From Planctomycetota bacterium (GTDB lineage: Bacteria > Planctomycetota > UBA1135 > GCA-002686595): DNA of 12,140 nt. Under the pieces are notes generated by a model that was not told the DNA's origin, made no database searches, and was given only the letters and a program-made list of their open reading frames with translations. This document shows positions 1-7,732 of this stretch, piece after piece. The stretch is taken from assembly GCA_004296785.1 (NCBI GenBank), contig SCVU01000774.1, positions 1 through 12,140 of the forward strand, given 5' to 3'. How positions within the stretch are numbered: the stretch's first letter is position 1; each line of letters begins with the position of its first letter. Made by a program: the position numbers and the translations under genes.

Positions 1-3000
1 CGCCGAAGCCGCACCGGATCTTCCTGTCGCCGAGCGTCAACGCCGCGGTGTTCCACGACCAACTGCCGTGGAACCTGTTCGTGCCGCCGCGCAAGAACCT
101 CGACATCGGCCTCGGGCTCGTCAACTCGCTCGACCTGTCGGAGTTCAAGGCCGTCGTCGCGCACGAGTTCGGCCACTTCGCGCAGCGCTCGATGAGCGTC
201 GGCGCGTGGGTCTACACCGCGCAGCACGTGACGGCCGAGCTCGTGCACCGGCGCGACGCGATGGACCGGCTGCTCGACGGGATCTCGCGCTCCGACGTGC
301 GCATCGCGTGGGTCGGCTGGGCGATGCGCGTCGTCGTGTGGGCGATCCGCTCGATCGTCGACACGCTGGCGCGCCTCGTGCTCGCGCTCGCGCGCGGCCT
401 CAACCGCGAGATGGAGTTCCAGGCCGACCGCGTCGCGGCATCCGTCGCCGGCAGCGATGCGATCGTGCACGCGCTGTGGCGGCTGCAGCCGGCCGACGAG
501 GCGTGGGAGGCCGCGCTCGCGCTGTGCGCGTCGAACGGGCCCGGCACGCCGGTAGCCGACGTGTTCGCCGCGCACGCGGCGATCCTGGCCGGCAAGCGCG
601 GCGTGCTCGGCGATCCGCTGCACGGCCTCGCGCCCGCGCTGCCCGCGCGCGACCGCGCCGCGCACCGCGTGTTCCGTCCCGGTCTCGAGGTGTCGGCGCG
701 CATGTACTCGACGCACCCGCCGACGCACGAGCGCGAGGAGAACGTCAAGCGCGAGTACGTGCCGTCCGAGCTCGACGCGCGCTCGCCGTGGCTGTTGTTC
801 GACGCGCCGGAGCGGCTGCGCCGCGAGGTCACGCGCGAGCTGTGCGAGCAGTTGTCGCCCGCGCCGCAAGGTGAGCCGGGAACGGTCGCCGAGCCGGTGC
901 CGATCGAGCGCACGCTGGCCGAGATCGCGGCGAGCTTCGAGCATCCGTCGTATGCGGCGCGCTACCGCGGCGCGTGGCTCGAGCGGCGCTCGACGCTGCG
1001 CTGGACCGGCGCCGAGGCGCTGCCGCGCGCCGAGCGCGGCGCGCCGGCCGCGCTGCAGCGCGCGATCGCCGCGCTGTACCCGGTCGAGCTCGGCGCGCGC
1101 GTCGACGACCTGCGCCGGCTCGAGCGCGAGCTCGCCGGACTGCGCAGCGCGCGCGAAGAGCTCGCGCGCGCGCCGGGCGGCCGCATCGTCTACCACGGGC
1201 GCACGCTGCGGCGCCGCGACCTGCCGGCGCTCGAAGCGCGCGTGCAGCGCGCGCTCGACGCCGCGCGGCGCGACGTCGAAGCGCACGACGAGCGCGTGCG
1301 CGCGCTGCACCTCGGCGCGGCCGAGCAGCTCGGCGGCGCGTGGGCCGAGCGCCTGCGCGGGCTCGCGCGGCTCGTCCGCTACGCCGAGCACGGGCTGTCC
1401 GAGCTCGAGGACGCGAACGGCGCGCTGCTGCACACTTGGTCGGTCGTGACCGCCGACGGAACGGTCGACGCGCGCGAGCTCGAGCGCGTCAGCGCGGCCG
1501 GCGCCGAGCTGGCGCGGGTGATCGGCACGCTGCACATCGAGCGCGGCGGCCTCGCGCTGCCGCCGGAGCTGCTCGCGCGCCTCGACGCGCCGTCGTGGTC
1601 CGCGTACGTCGAAGCGCGCGCGGCGCTGCCGGGCGCCGTTTCGCCGCAGGCGATCGTCGACGGCTGGCTCGGCGCCGCGCAGGCCTCGGTCGCGAGCTTC
1701 GTGCGCGTGCTGTCGACGCTGCGGCTCGCGGCGCTCGACGAGCTCGTCACGTGCGAGGACGCGGTTGCCGCCCATCTGGCCGAGCGCGTCGCCGGTGCGC
1801 CCGCGCCGGAGCTCGCGCCACAGCTCGCGCCGGAACTCGCACCGACTTCCGCGCAGGGCACCGCGCGCGTCGCGGCGCGCATCGAAGCGCAGGCGCTCGT
1901 GCACGCCGGCCCGCGCGCGCGCACCGAGAAGCTCTCGCTGTGGAACCGGTTCCAGATCGCCGATGGGTTCTGGGCGGGCACCGCGCGCCTGGCGGCCGCG
2001 GCGCTGCTGATCGTGCCGCCGTTCCTGCTGACGCGCGCGGCGAGCGAGCGCACGATCCACGTGCACAACGGCCTCGGTTGCGCGGTCGACGTCGCGCTCG
2101 ACGGCGTCGCGCACCGGCTCGCGCCGCGCGCGACGCTCGCGCTCGCGCTGCTCGGCGACAGCGTGCACGTGCGCACGACCGGCGCTGGCGGCGCAGTGAT
2201 CGACGAGTTCGAGCGCGAGCTCGAGTCCGACGCGCGCGCGTTCGCGTACAACGTCGGCGGCGCGAGCGTGCTGTACGTCACGACCGCGAACTACGGCGCG
2301 TACGCGCCGCAGCCCGACGAGCCGCACGGGCGCGACGTGTGGCTCGCGCCCGACGTCGCCGACTGGTTCCAGGCGCCGCCGGCCGCGGTCTCGACCAGCG
2401 GCACCGGCGCGTACCGGCGCGCGCTCGAGACGCTCGACAAGGAGACGCCGGGCGCGCAGCTGTCGAGCCTGCGCTCGAACGAGGACGCGCAGCGGCTCGG
2501 CGAGCTGCACGCGCGCTTCGACGACCTCGACACCGCGCGCGCCTGGGACTGGTGGTACGCGTGGCACGAGGCGGGCGCGGATCCGCGGCGCGTGGTCGAG
2601 GTCGTGCGCGAGCGCCGCGCGCGCGGCGTGCGCTCGGTCGCGCTCGATCGATTCGAGCTGGACGCGCTGGCGGGCGCGGAGCGCGCGGCGCTGTGCGCCG
2701 AGTACGACGCACGCAGCGCCGCGGCGCCGCAGGACGCCGACCTGTGCTACCTGTCGCTGCGCAACCGCGAAGGCGCGCCCGCGGCCGAGTTCGCGGCCGC
2801 GCACGCGCGCTTCCCCGAGCACCCGTGGATCGCCGGCGTGCACGGCGCCGAGCTCGCGCGGCAGGGCCGCTGGGCCGAGGCCGCGGCGACGCTCGGCGCG
2901 GCGTGGAACGACCGCGAGTACTGGCGCAGCGCCCCGCGCTTCGGCGCGCTCGAGCTCGCGCGCGTGCGCCGCATGGCGGCCGAGGAGCCGACGCGCGCGC

Positions 3001-3575
3001 AGGTGCGCGACCTCGAGCAGCACGTCGAGTGGCTGGCGACCGCGCAGTCGTGGGATCGCTCGGCCGGACCGCGCGCGGGCACGCCGCTCGAGCGCGCGTA
3101 CGACGAGCTCGAGCCGCGGCCGCGCGGACCGCGCCGCGCGTGGAAGCGCCCAGACCTCGTCGCGCTGCGCGCGGCCTCCGACGGCGCGACGGCCGAAGAA
3201 CTGAGCGCGGGCCTGCAGCTCGACGCGCGGCACGCGTACCGGCCGACGACGCTGTGGGTGCTCGCCGCGCTGTTCGCGCGCGAGAAGCAGGACCTCGCGC
3301 CGCTGCGCGCGCTCGCGGCGGAGGCCGGCGCGCTGGCGGCGGACATCCCGTTCGACTGGCTCGAGGCGCGCGCGCAGGCGGCGCCGCCGCCGGAGCTCGA
3401 GCACGAGATCGCCGAGCTCGACCGGCGTGCGGCGGGGCTCACGATGCTCGAGCGCGGTGCGCTGCGCGCGCTCGGCGTCGTGCTGTTGCGGGACGGCGCG
3501 CCCGCCGCCTGGCGCACCGAGGCGAACGCGCTGCTGTTCGCGTTCGAGCGCCCGACGTTCGACGCGAGCGACTGA
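1..3575 (+). CDS. M48 family zinc metalloprotease with long C-terminal extension (5' partial)
   Basis: Membrane-associated zinc endopeptidase of the M48 (Ste24p/HtpX-like) family; the gene runs in from the left, with the first full codon at nt 3 and 1190 residues visible. The GTG at 48 is not taken as the start because family-like sequence (RIFLSPSVNAAVFHDQ) is in frame upstream. Seen: zinc motif HEFGH at 162-176; the third-ligand motif EFQAD (E at 414-416), comparable to EFEAD in HtpX; and THPPTHE at 711-731, matching the THPP motif that follows the M48 core. A hydrophobic stretch at about 297-401 lies between the two zinc motifs, as is usual for the family. A charged, coiled-coil-prone region follows (about 1078-1400), then an ELAP-rich linker (about 1797-1856), a second membrane segment (1968-2038), and about 510 residues I cannot assign, Ala/Arg-rich and possibly helical-repeat in the last third. 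The protease part is secure. The substrate is unknown; membrane-protein or envelope quality control is only a family-based guess. The 200-bp gap to nuoG argues for a separate transcription unit. Confidence 0.88.
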   Translation, partial: PKPHRIFLSPSVNAAVFHDQLPWNLFVPPRKNLDIGLGLVNSLDLSEFKAVVAHEFGHFAQRSMSVGAWVYTAQHVTAELVHRRDAMDRLLDGISRSDVRIAWVGWAMRVVVWAIRSIVDTLARLVLALARGLNREMEFQADRVAASVAGSDAIVHALWRLQPADEAWEAALALCASNGPGTPVADVFAAHAAILAGKRGVLGDPLHGLAPALPARDRAAHRVFRPGLEVSARMYSTHPPTHEREENVKREYVPSELDARSPWLLFDAPERLRREVTRELCEQLSPAPQGEPGTVAEPVPIERTLAEIAASFEHPSYAARYRGAWLERRSTLRWTGAEALPRAERGAPAALQRAIAALYPVELGARVDDLRRLERELAGLRSAREELARAPGGRIVYHGRTLRRRDLPALEARVQRALDAARRDVEAHDERVRALHLGAAEQLGGAWAERLRGLARLVRYAEHGLSELEDANGALLHTWSVVTADGTVDARELERVSAAGAELARVIGTLHIERGGLALPPELLARLDAPSWSAYVEARAALPGAVSPQAIVDGWLGAAQASVASFVRVLSTLRLAALDELVTCEDAVAAHLAERVAGAPAPELAPQLAPELAPTSAQGTARVAARIEAQALVHAGPRARTEKLSLWNRFQIADGFWAGTARLAAAALLIVPPFLLTRAASERTIHVHNGLGCAVDVALDGVAHRLAPRATLALALLGDSVHVRTTGAGGAVIDEFERELESDARAFAYNVGGASVLYVTTANYGAYAPQPDEPHGRDVWLAPDVADWFQAPPAAVSTSGTGAYRRALETLDKETPGAQLSSLRSNEDAQRLGELHARFDDLDTARAWDWWYAWHEAGADPRRVVEVVRERRARGVRSVALDRFELDALAGAERAALCAEYDARSAAAPQDADLCYLSLRNREGAPAAEFAAAHARFPEHPWIAGVHGAELARQGRWAEAAATLGAAWNDREYWRSAPRFGALELARVRRMAAEEPTRAQVRDLEQHVEWLATAQSWDRSAGPRAGTPLERAYDELEPRPRGPRRAWKRPDLVALRAASDGATAEELSAGLQLDARHAYRPTTLWVLAALFAREKQDLAPLRALAAEAGALAADIPFDWLEARAQAAPPPELEHEIAELDRRAAGLTMLERGALRALGVVLLRDGAPAAWRTEANALLFAFERPTFDASD

Positions 3576-3775
3576 GCGCGACGCGCGCGGAGGCGTCCGG
3601 AAGGCGCCGGAACGAGTGGGCAGCGGGCGTGTCCGCCGCGAAATGACCGGGCTCGCGGGCGGGGCGTTGAATGCGACCGCCCCACCGCTACCATCTGCGG
3701 ACTTCGGACCCGTTTTCACGGCGCCGGCCCTCCCCAAGCGAGCACGGCCCGCCCGCTCCCCCCACTCGCGAGCTC
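3576..3775. other. Intergenic region between the M48 gene and nuoG
   Basis: This 200-nt stretch has no convincing gene. Its first part is very GC-rich, with only short imperfect hairpins (for example TCCGG at 3596-3600 with CCGGA at 3607-3611) and no following T-run, so no terminator is called for the M48 gene. The second part holds the candidate promoter and a C-rich leader (about 3721-3775) leading into the nuoG GTG start. Confidence 0.6.
3667..3694 (+). promoter_or_regulatory. Candidate sigma70-like promoter of the nuoG-N operon
   Basis: TTGAAT (3667-3672) and TACCAT (3689-3694) are separated by 16 nt, each matching 4 of 6 positions of the housekeeping consensus. They lie in the locally least GC-rich part of the only sizeable gap upstream of the nuo run. 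Transcription would start near 3701, giving a leader of about 75 nt before the nuoG GTG. The -35 box overlaps the ATG at 3671, which argues against that ATG as the nuoG start. This is an inference from pattern and position only. Confidence 0.4.
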
Positions 3776-5281
3776 GTGACCAAGATCCTCCTCAACGGCC
3801 AGACGGTCGAGGCCGACCCGAAGAAGCCGCTGATCGCAGCCTGCCACGAGCACGGCGCGAGCGTCCCGCACTACTGCTACCACCCCGGGCTCAAGGCGGT
3901 CGGCTCGTGCCGGATCTGCCAGGTCGAGGTCAAGCAGGGCGAGATGCCGCCGCGCATCGTCGTCGCGTGCCGCACGCCGGTCGCCGAGGGGATGATCGTC
4001 AACACCGAGGCCGGCAAGGCGCACGACGCGCGCCGCGAGTGCCTCGAGTTCCTGCTGAAGAACCACCCGCTCGACTGCCCGATCTGCGACAAGGCCGGCG
4101 AGTGCGATCTGCAGGACTACGCGTTCGCCGAGAACCAGGGCGAGGGCCGCACGGTCGAGCCGCGCCGCAAGCTCGAGAAGCGCAAGAGCCTCGGCGACGT
4201 GATCGTGCTCGACGAGGAGCGCTGCATCCTGTGCAGCCGCTGCGTGCGCTTCATGGAGGAAGTGCCGAAGACGCCGCAGCTCGCGGTGGTCGGCCTCGGC
4301 TCGCGCAGCACGATCGCGACGTTCATGGACCGCCCGCTCAAGGGCAATTACCAGGGCAACCTGGCCGACGTGTGTCCGGTCGGCGCGCTGACGCTGAAGA
4401 AGTTCCGCTTCCAGGCGCGCGTGTGGAACCTGCGCAAGTCGCTGTCGACCTGCGCGGAGTGCAGCCGCGGCTGTTCGATCACCGTCGAAGTGCTGCGCGG
4501 CAAGGACGTCAAGCGCTTCCGGCCGCGCTACAACGACAAGGTCAACAAGTGGTGGATGTGCGACCGCGGGCGCTTCGCGCTCGAGCGGCACGTCGACGTC
4601 GCGACTGGGACGACGGCCGGCGCACGCATCGCCGGCGCGCTCGTGCGCGGCCAGGGCGCGCAGGGGCTCGAGCCCGTCGAGTCCGAGCTCGGCGTCGCGA
4701 TCGCGGCGGACATGCTGGTCGCGCACGAGGCGCGCACGGTGATCGCGTCGCCGTTCCTGACGCAGGAAGAGGCCGAAGTGCTGCTGCGCGTCGCGCGCGC
4801 GCTCGGCACGACGCCGGTGTTCGTGTCGCCCGCGGGCGACGGGCTCGCCGACGCGCTGCTGCACACCGGCGATCCGTGCCCGAACCGGCGCGGGTTGACC
4901 GAGCTCGGCTTCGGCGCCGCCAGCGCCGCCGACTGCGCGGCGCGCCTCGCGGCGAGCCAGGTCGCGCTGGTCGTCGGCGAGCGCGCGGGCGAGTTGCTGG
5001 CGGCCGAGCTCGCCGCGCTCGGCGCTTCGCAGCGCGTCGCGCTGTTCGACGCGCGCGCGCTCGACGCGGTCGCGGTGAAGCTGCAGGTCGGCGTGCCGAC
5101 GCACGTCGAGAAGAGCGGCACGTGGATCAACGTCGACGGCCACGCCGGCCGCCTGACGATCGCGCGCGCGGCGCCGGCCGGCACGCGCGCGCTGACGCAC
5201 AGCCTGCAACAGCTCGACACGCTGCTCGCCGCGGCGGCCGCGGGCAGCGCGACCACCGCGCCCGCCGGAGGGGCGCGCTAG
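3776..5281 (+). CDS. nuoG: NADH-quinone oxidoreductase subunit G (short form)
   Basis: Fe-S electron-transfer subunit of the complex I peripheral arm, passing electrons from the NADH module towards NuoI. The 501-residue product starts MTKILLNGQ at GTG 3776, where family similarity begins; in-frame codons back to 3671 encode Arg/Pro/Ser-rich sequence unlike the family. Ligand sets seen: 2Fe-2S N1b (C34, C45, C48, C65); the His-Cys 4Fe-4S N3 motif (H97, C101, C104, C110); the 4Fe-4S N4 motif (C150, C153, C156, C200); and an N7-type set C226-x2-C229-x3-C233-x28-C262. Beyond this only about 240 residues remain, against about 650 in the 908-residue E. coli protein, so the molybdopterin-oxidoreductase-like domain is much reduced. 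The C-terminal KSGTWINVDGHAGR resembles the conserved end motif of long NuoG proteins, which suggests internal reduction rather than truncation. No clear Shine-Dalgarno precedes the GTG. The gene overlaps nuoH by 1 nt. Confidence 0.93.
   Translation: MTKILLNGQTVEADPKKPLIAACHEHGASVPHYCYHPGLKAVGSCRICQVEVKQGEMPPRIVVACRTPVAEGMIVNTEAGKAHDARRECLEFLLKNHPLDCPICDKAGECDLQDYAFAENQGEGRTVEPRRKLEKRKSLGDVIVLDEERCILCSRCVRFMEEVPKTPQLAVVGLGSRSTIATFMDRPLKGNYQGNLADVCPVGALTLKKFRFQARVWNLRKSLSTCAECSRGCSITVEVLRGKDVKRFRPRYNDKVNKWWMCDRGRFALERHVDVATGTTAGARIAGALVRGQGAQGLEPVESELGVAIAADMLVAHEARTVIASPFLTQEEAEVLLRVARALGTTPVFVSPAGDGLADALLHTGDPCPNRRGLTELGFGAASAADCAARLAASQVALVVGERAGELLAAELAALGASQRVALFDARALDAVAVKLQVGVPTHVEKSGTWINVDGHAGRLTIARAAPAGTRALTHSLQQLDTLLAAAAAGSATTAPAGGAR
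5267..5273 (+). promoter_or_regulatory. Ribosome binding site of nuoH
   Basis: GGAGGGG inside the end of nuoG, 7 nt before the GTG at 5281. It fixes the GTG within TAGTG as the nuoH start. Confidence 0.75.
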
Positions 5282-6300
5282 TGCCGACGCTGCCGCTGTG
5301 GGCGGTGTGGGTGATCAAGGCCGCCGTGATCTACGGCGCGCTGCTCGGCGTCGCCGCGCTGATGTCGCTGGCGGAGCGCAAGGTGTCGGCGTGGATCCAG
5401 TACCGGATCGGCCCCAACCGCGTCGGGCCTTTCGGCCTGTTGCAGCCGCTCGCCGACGGCGTGAAGTTCATCTTCAAGGAAGAGCTGATCCCCGACGGCG
5501 CGAACCCGTTCCTGTTCCGCATCGCGCCCGCGCTCGCCGCGCTGCCGGCGATGCTCGCGATCGCGGTGATCCCGTTCGCCGGCGAGGTCGAGCTGTTCGG
5601 CCAGCGCACGAACCTGTCGGTGACCGACCTGCCGATCTCGTCGCTGTACGTGCTCGCGGTCGGCGGCCTCGGCATCTACGGGATCATCCTCGGCGGCTGG
5701 AGCTCGAACTCGAAGTACTCGCTGCTCGGCGGACTGCGCGCGGCGGCGCAGATGGTCAGCTACGAGCTCTCGCTGATCCTGTCGATCCTCGCGGTCGTCG
5801 CGCTGTCGGGCTCGCTCGACCTGCGCGTGATCGCGGACGCGCAGCAGGCGCCGGACGTGCTGTGGAACGTCGCGCGCCAGCCGCTGGCGTTCCTGTTGTT
5901 CGTCGTGTGCATGTTCGCCGAGACGAACCGGCACCCGTTCGACTTCGCGGAGTCGGAGCCCGAGCTCGTCGGCGGCTTCCACACCGAGTACTCGTCGATG
6001 CGCTTCGCGCTGTTCTTCCTCGGCGAGTACTGCGCGATGACGGTGATGAGCTGCCTCGCGACCGTGCTGTTCCTCGGCGGCGGCGCGATCCCGTTCTGGC
6101 CGGAGGCGCCGTGGTGGGCCGCGCTCGCCTGCTTCCTCGCCAAGATGTCGGCGTTCCTGTTCCTGTACCTGTGGGTGCGCTGGACGCTGCCGCGGTTCCG
6201 CTTCGACCAGCTGATGAACCTCGGTTGGAAGGTGATGCTGCCGCTCGCGCTGCTCAACCTGTTCGCGACGGCCGCGCTGATCGCGCTGGAGGTGTACTGA
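5281..6300 (+). CDS. nuoH: NADH-quinone oxidoreductase subunit H
   Basis: Membrane subunit (ND1 homologue) joining the peripheral and membrane arms of complex I and forming much of the quinone chamber. The 339-residue product has multiple hydrophobic helices and near-standard family length. Residues 31-71 contain the family signature, beginning AERKVSAW and continuing QYRIGPNRVGP, with KEELIP at its end. The second signature is at about residues 213-240 (AETNRHPFDFAESEPELVGG, then FHTEYSS), carrying the acidic residues that line the quinone-to-pump channel. The GTG start shares its first base with the nuoG stop codon (TAGTG) and is preceded by a strong GGAGG-type site, so translational coupling to nuoG is likely. 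The stop overlaps the ATG of nuoI. Confidence 0.97.
   Translation: MPTLPLWAVWVIKAAVIYGALLGVAALMSLAERKVSAWIQYRIGPNRVGPFGLLQPLADGVKFIFKEELIPDGANPFLFRIAPALAALPAMLAIAVIPFAGEVELFGQRTNLSVTDLPISSLYVLAVGGLGIYGIILGGWSSNSKYSLLGGLRAAAQMVSYELSLILSILAVVALSGSLDLRVIADAQQAPDVLWNVARQPLAFLLFVVCMFAETNRHPFDFAESEPELVGGFHTEYSSMRFALFFLGEYCAMTVMSCLATVLFLGGGAIPFWPEAPWWAALACFLAKMSAFLFLYLWVRWTLPRFRFDQLMNLGWKVMLPLALLNLFATAALIALEVY
6288..6293 (+). promoter_or_regulatory. Ribosome binding site of nuoI
   Basis: GGAGGT within the last codons of nuoH, 6 nt before the ATG at 6300. It supports the start that overlaps the nuoH stop codon. Confidence 0.75.
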
Positions 6301-6821
6301 TGGTCATCGTCAAGCGCCGCGAGCTGTCGCTCGCCGAGAAGCTGTACCTGCCGGAGATCGGACGCGCGCTGTCGCTGTCGCTGCGCGCGATGTTCCGCAA
6401 GCGCGTGACGCGCCAGTACCCGGAGGAGCCGCTGCCGACGAACGAGGTCACGCGCGGCCAGCCGCGCCTCGTCGTCAAGGACGACGGCAACATCGCGTGC
6501 GTGTCGTGCGGCATGTGCGAGGTCGCGTGCCCCGCGTACGCGATCACGATCGACGGCGGCGAGACCGACCGCGCGATCGAGCGCGAGCCGGTGCGCTTCG
6601 ACATCGACATGCTGCGCTGCATCCTGTGCGGGTTCTGCGAGGAGGCGTGCCCGAAGGACGCGATCTTCATGTCGAACGAGCTCGAGCTCGCCGACTTCTC
6701 GCGCCAGGCGCTCGTCTACGACATCGAGAAGCTCAAGCGTCCGCGCTCCGCTCTGCAGAAGCGCATCGACTACGTGTACAGACTGAACGACCGGTGGCGG
6801 AAACCCTCTTCTACGCGCTAG
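6300..6821 (+). CDS. nuoI: NADH-quinone oxidoreductase subunit I
   Basis: 8Fe ferredoxin-type subunit carrying 4Fe-4S clusters N6a and N6b, which pass electrons from the NuoG side towards N2 and the quinone. The 173-residue product has two complete CxxCxxCxxxCP motifs, CVSCGMCEVACP (6498-6533) and CILCGFCEEACP (6618-6653), in the usual order and spacing, so both clusters should assemble. An N-terminal amphipathic part (RALSLSLRAMF) fits the membrane-surface helix of the family. Its ATG overlaps the nuoH TGA by one base. Its last 28 nt overlap the start of nuoJ in another frame. Confidence 0.97.
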   Translation: MVIVKRRELSLAEKLYLPEIGRALSLSLRAMFRKRVTRQYPEEPLPTNEVTRGQPRLVVKDDGNIACVSCGMCEVACPAYAITIDGGETDRAIEREPVRFDIDMLRCILCGFCEEACPKDAIFMSNELELADFSRQALVYDIEKLKRPRSALQKRIDYVYRLNDRWRKPSSTR

Positions 6822-7402
6822 CCCTGGCCGCCGTCGGCTTCAGCGTCGGCGTGATCAGCGCGCGCTCGCCGATGATCTCGGTGCTGTCGCTGCTCGGCGC
6901 CTTCGTGTGCCTCGCGCTCGTGTACCTGTTGGCGGGCTTCCAGTTCCTGGCGGCCGCGCAGGTGCTCGTGTACGCCGGCGCGATCATGGTGCTGTTCCTG
7001 TTCGTCGTGATGCTGCTCAACCTGACCGACCTCGCGAAGGTCGCCGAGCATCCGACGCGCGCGCTCGGGCTGCCGCGCGTCGCGCTGGCCGGCGCGAGCG
7101 CCGGCGTGCTCGGCGTGCTGGCGCTGCTCGCGTCGGCGAACGTGCCGAGCGGGAGCGCCGATCCGGCCATGGTCGCGCAGGGCTTCGACGGCCTCGAGCC
7201 GATCGCAGTCGCGCTGTTCAGCCGCTACCTGCTGCCGTTCGAGGCCGCGTCGCTGCTGCTGCTCGCGACGATGGTCGGCGTGATCGTGCTCGCCAAGCGC
7301 CAGCGCGGGGCGGCCGCGAGCGGGCCGGCGAAGGAAGCCGCGGCCGTCGCGGCGGCGAGCGCGGCGGCGGAGCCGCAGCTCGAAGGAGCCGGCGCGCGAT
7401 GA
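6794..7402 (+). CDS. nuoJ: NADH-quinone oxidoreductase subunit J
   Basis: Membrane-arm subunit (ND6 homologue) between the quinone module and the antiporter-like pumps. The GTG at 6794 gives MAETLFYALALAAVGF, the usual NuoJ N-terminus; no better start exists before the first helix. The start lies inside nuoI (28-nt overlap) and has no clear Shine-Dalgarno, so expression probably depends on nuoI translation. The 202-residue product has about five hydrophobic helices. The conserved helix-3 motif LVYAGAIMVLFLFVVMLLNL carries Y60, corresponding to the position of E. coli Tyr59 in the flexible pi-bulge helix. The last ~30 residues form an Ala/Gly-rich tail (AAASGPAKEAAAVAAASAAA and onward) of low complexity. 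The stop overlaps the nuoK ATG (ATGA). Confidence 0.94.
   Translation: MAETLFYALALAAVGFSVGVISARSPMISVLSLLGAFVCLALVYLLAGFQFLAAAQVLVYAGAIMVLFLFVVMLLNLTDLAKVAEHPTRALGLPRVALAGASAGVLGVLALLASANVPSGSADPAMVAQGFDGLEPIAVALFSRYLLPFEAASLLLLATMVGVIVLAKRQRGAAASGPAKEAAAVAAASAAAEPQLEGAGAR
7383..7388 (+). promoter_or_regulatory. Ribosome binding site of nuoK
   Basis: AAGGAG within the end of nuoJ, 10 nt upstream of the nuoK ATG at 7399. Confidence 0.6.
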
Positions 7403-7719
7403 ACGTCCCCCACCAGCACCTGTTGATCCTGGCCGGCGCGCTGTTCGGCCTGGGCTGCCTCGGCTTCCTGCTGCGGCGCAACGCGATCATCGTGCTCGCG
7501 AGCGTCGAGCTGATGCTGAACGCCGCGAACCTCGCGTTCATCACCGGCAGTCGCATCCACTCCACGGCCGGTCGCCCGAGCCTCGAGGGCCCGATCTTCA
7601 CGCTGTTCGTGATCCTGATCGCGGCGGCCGAGGCCGCGATCGGCCTCGCGCTCGTGATCGCGCTGTACCGCTTGAAGCAGACCGCCGAGCTCGACACGTC
7701 GAGCGAGCTCCGAGGCTGA
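7399..7719 (+). CDS. nuoK: NADH-quinone oxidoreductase subunit K
   Basis: Small three-helix membrane subunit (ND4L homologue) of the proton-translocating arm. The 106-residue product is slightly longer than the usual ~100. Both family glutamates in membrane helices are present: E37 in ASVELMLNAANLAF and E78 in AAAEAAIGLALVIALY, corresponding to E. coli Glu36 and Glu72 on the central hydrophilic axis. The loop between helices 2 and 3 (about residues 50-65) is somewhat longer than usual, which explains the shifted numbering of the second glutamate. The ATGA overlap with nuoJ and a good upstream AAGGAG indicate coupled translation. A 13-nt gap follows before nuoL. Confidence 0.96.
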   Translation: MNVPHQHLLILAGALFGLGCLGFLLRRNAIIVLASVELMLNAANLAFITGSRIHSTAGRPSLEGPIFTLFVILIAAAEAAIGLALVIALYRLKQTAELDTSSELRG

Positions 7720-7732
7720 GCGCGACGCAACC

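Noticed and set aside
48..50. GTG at 48 as the start of the M48 gene
   Set aside because: The frame is open to the window edge and the residues before it (RIFLSPSVNAAV) look like part of the conserved protease domain, so the gene begins outside the window.
3596..3636. Possible terminator hairpin after the M48 gene
   Set aside because: Only 4-5 bp stems are found and no T-run follows; such stems are expected by chance at this GC content.
974..3646. Second + strand frame of about 890 codons overlapping the M48 gene
   Set aside because: Its product is almost pure Arg/Ala low complexity, the usual +2 frame artefact of GC-rich genes.
3685..3716. Hairpin CCGC/GCGG followed by TTTT as a terminator
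   Set aside because: The stem is only 4 bp with an 8-nt loop, the T-run is 12 nt away, and it coincides with the candidate -10 box.
3671..3775. Upstream ATG at 3671 as the nuoG start
   Set aside because: It would add 35 Arg/Pro/Ser-rich residues unlike the family and overlaps the candidate -35 box. The GTG at 3776 gives the expected N-terminus.
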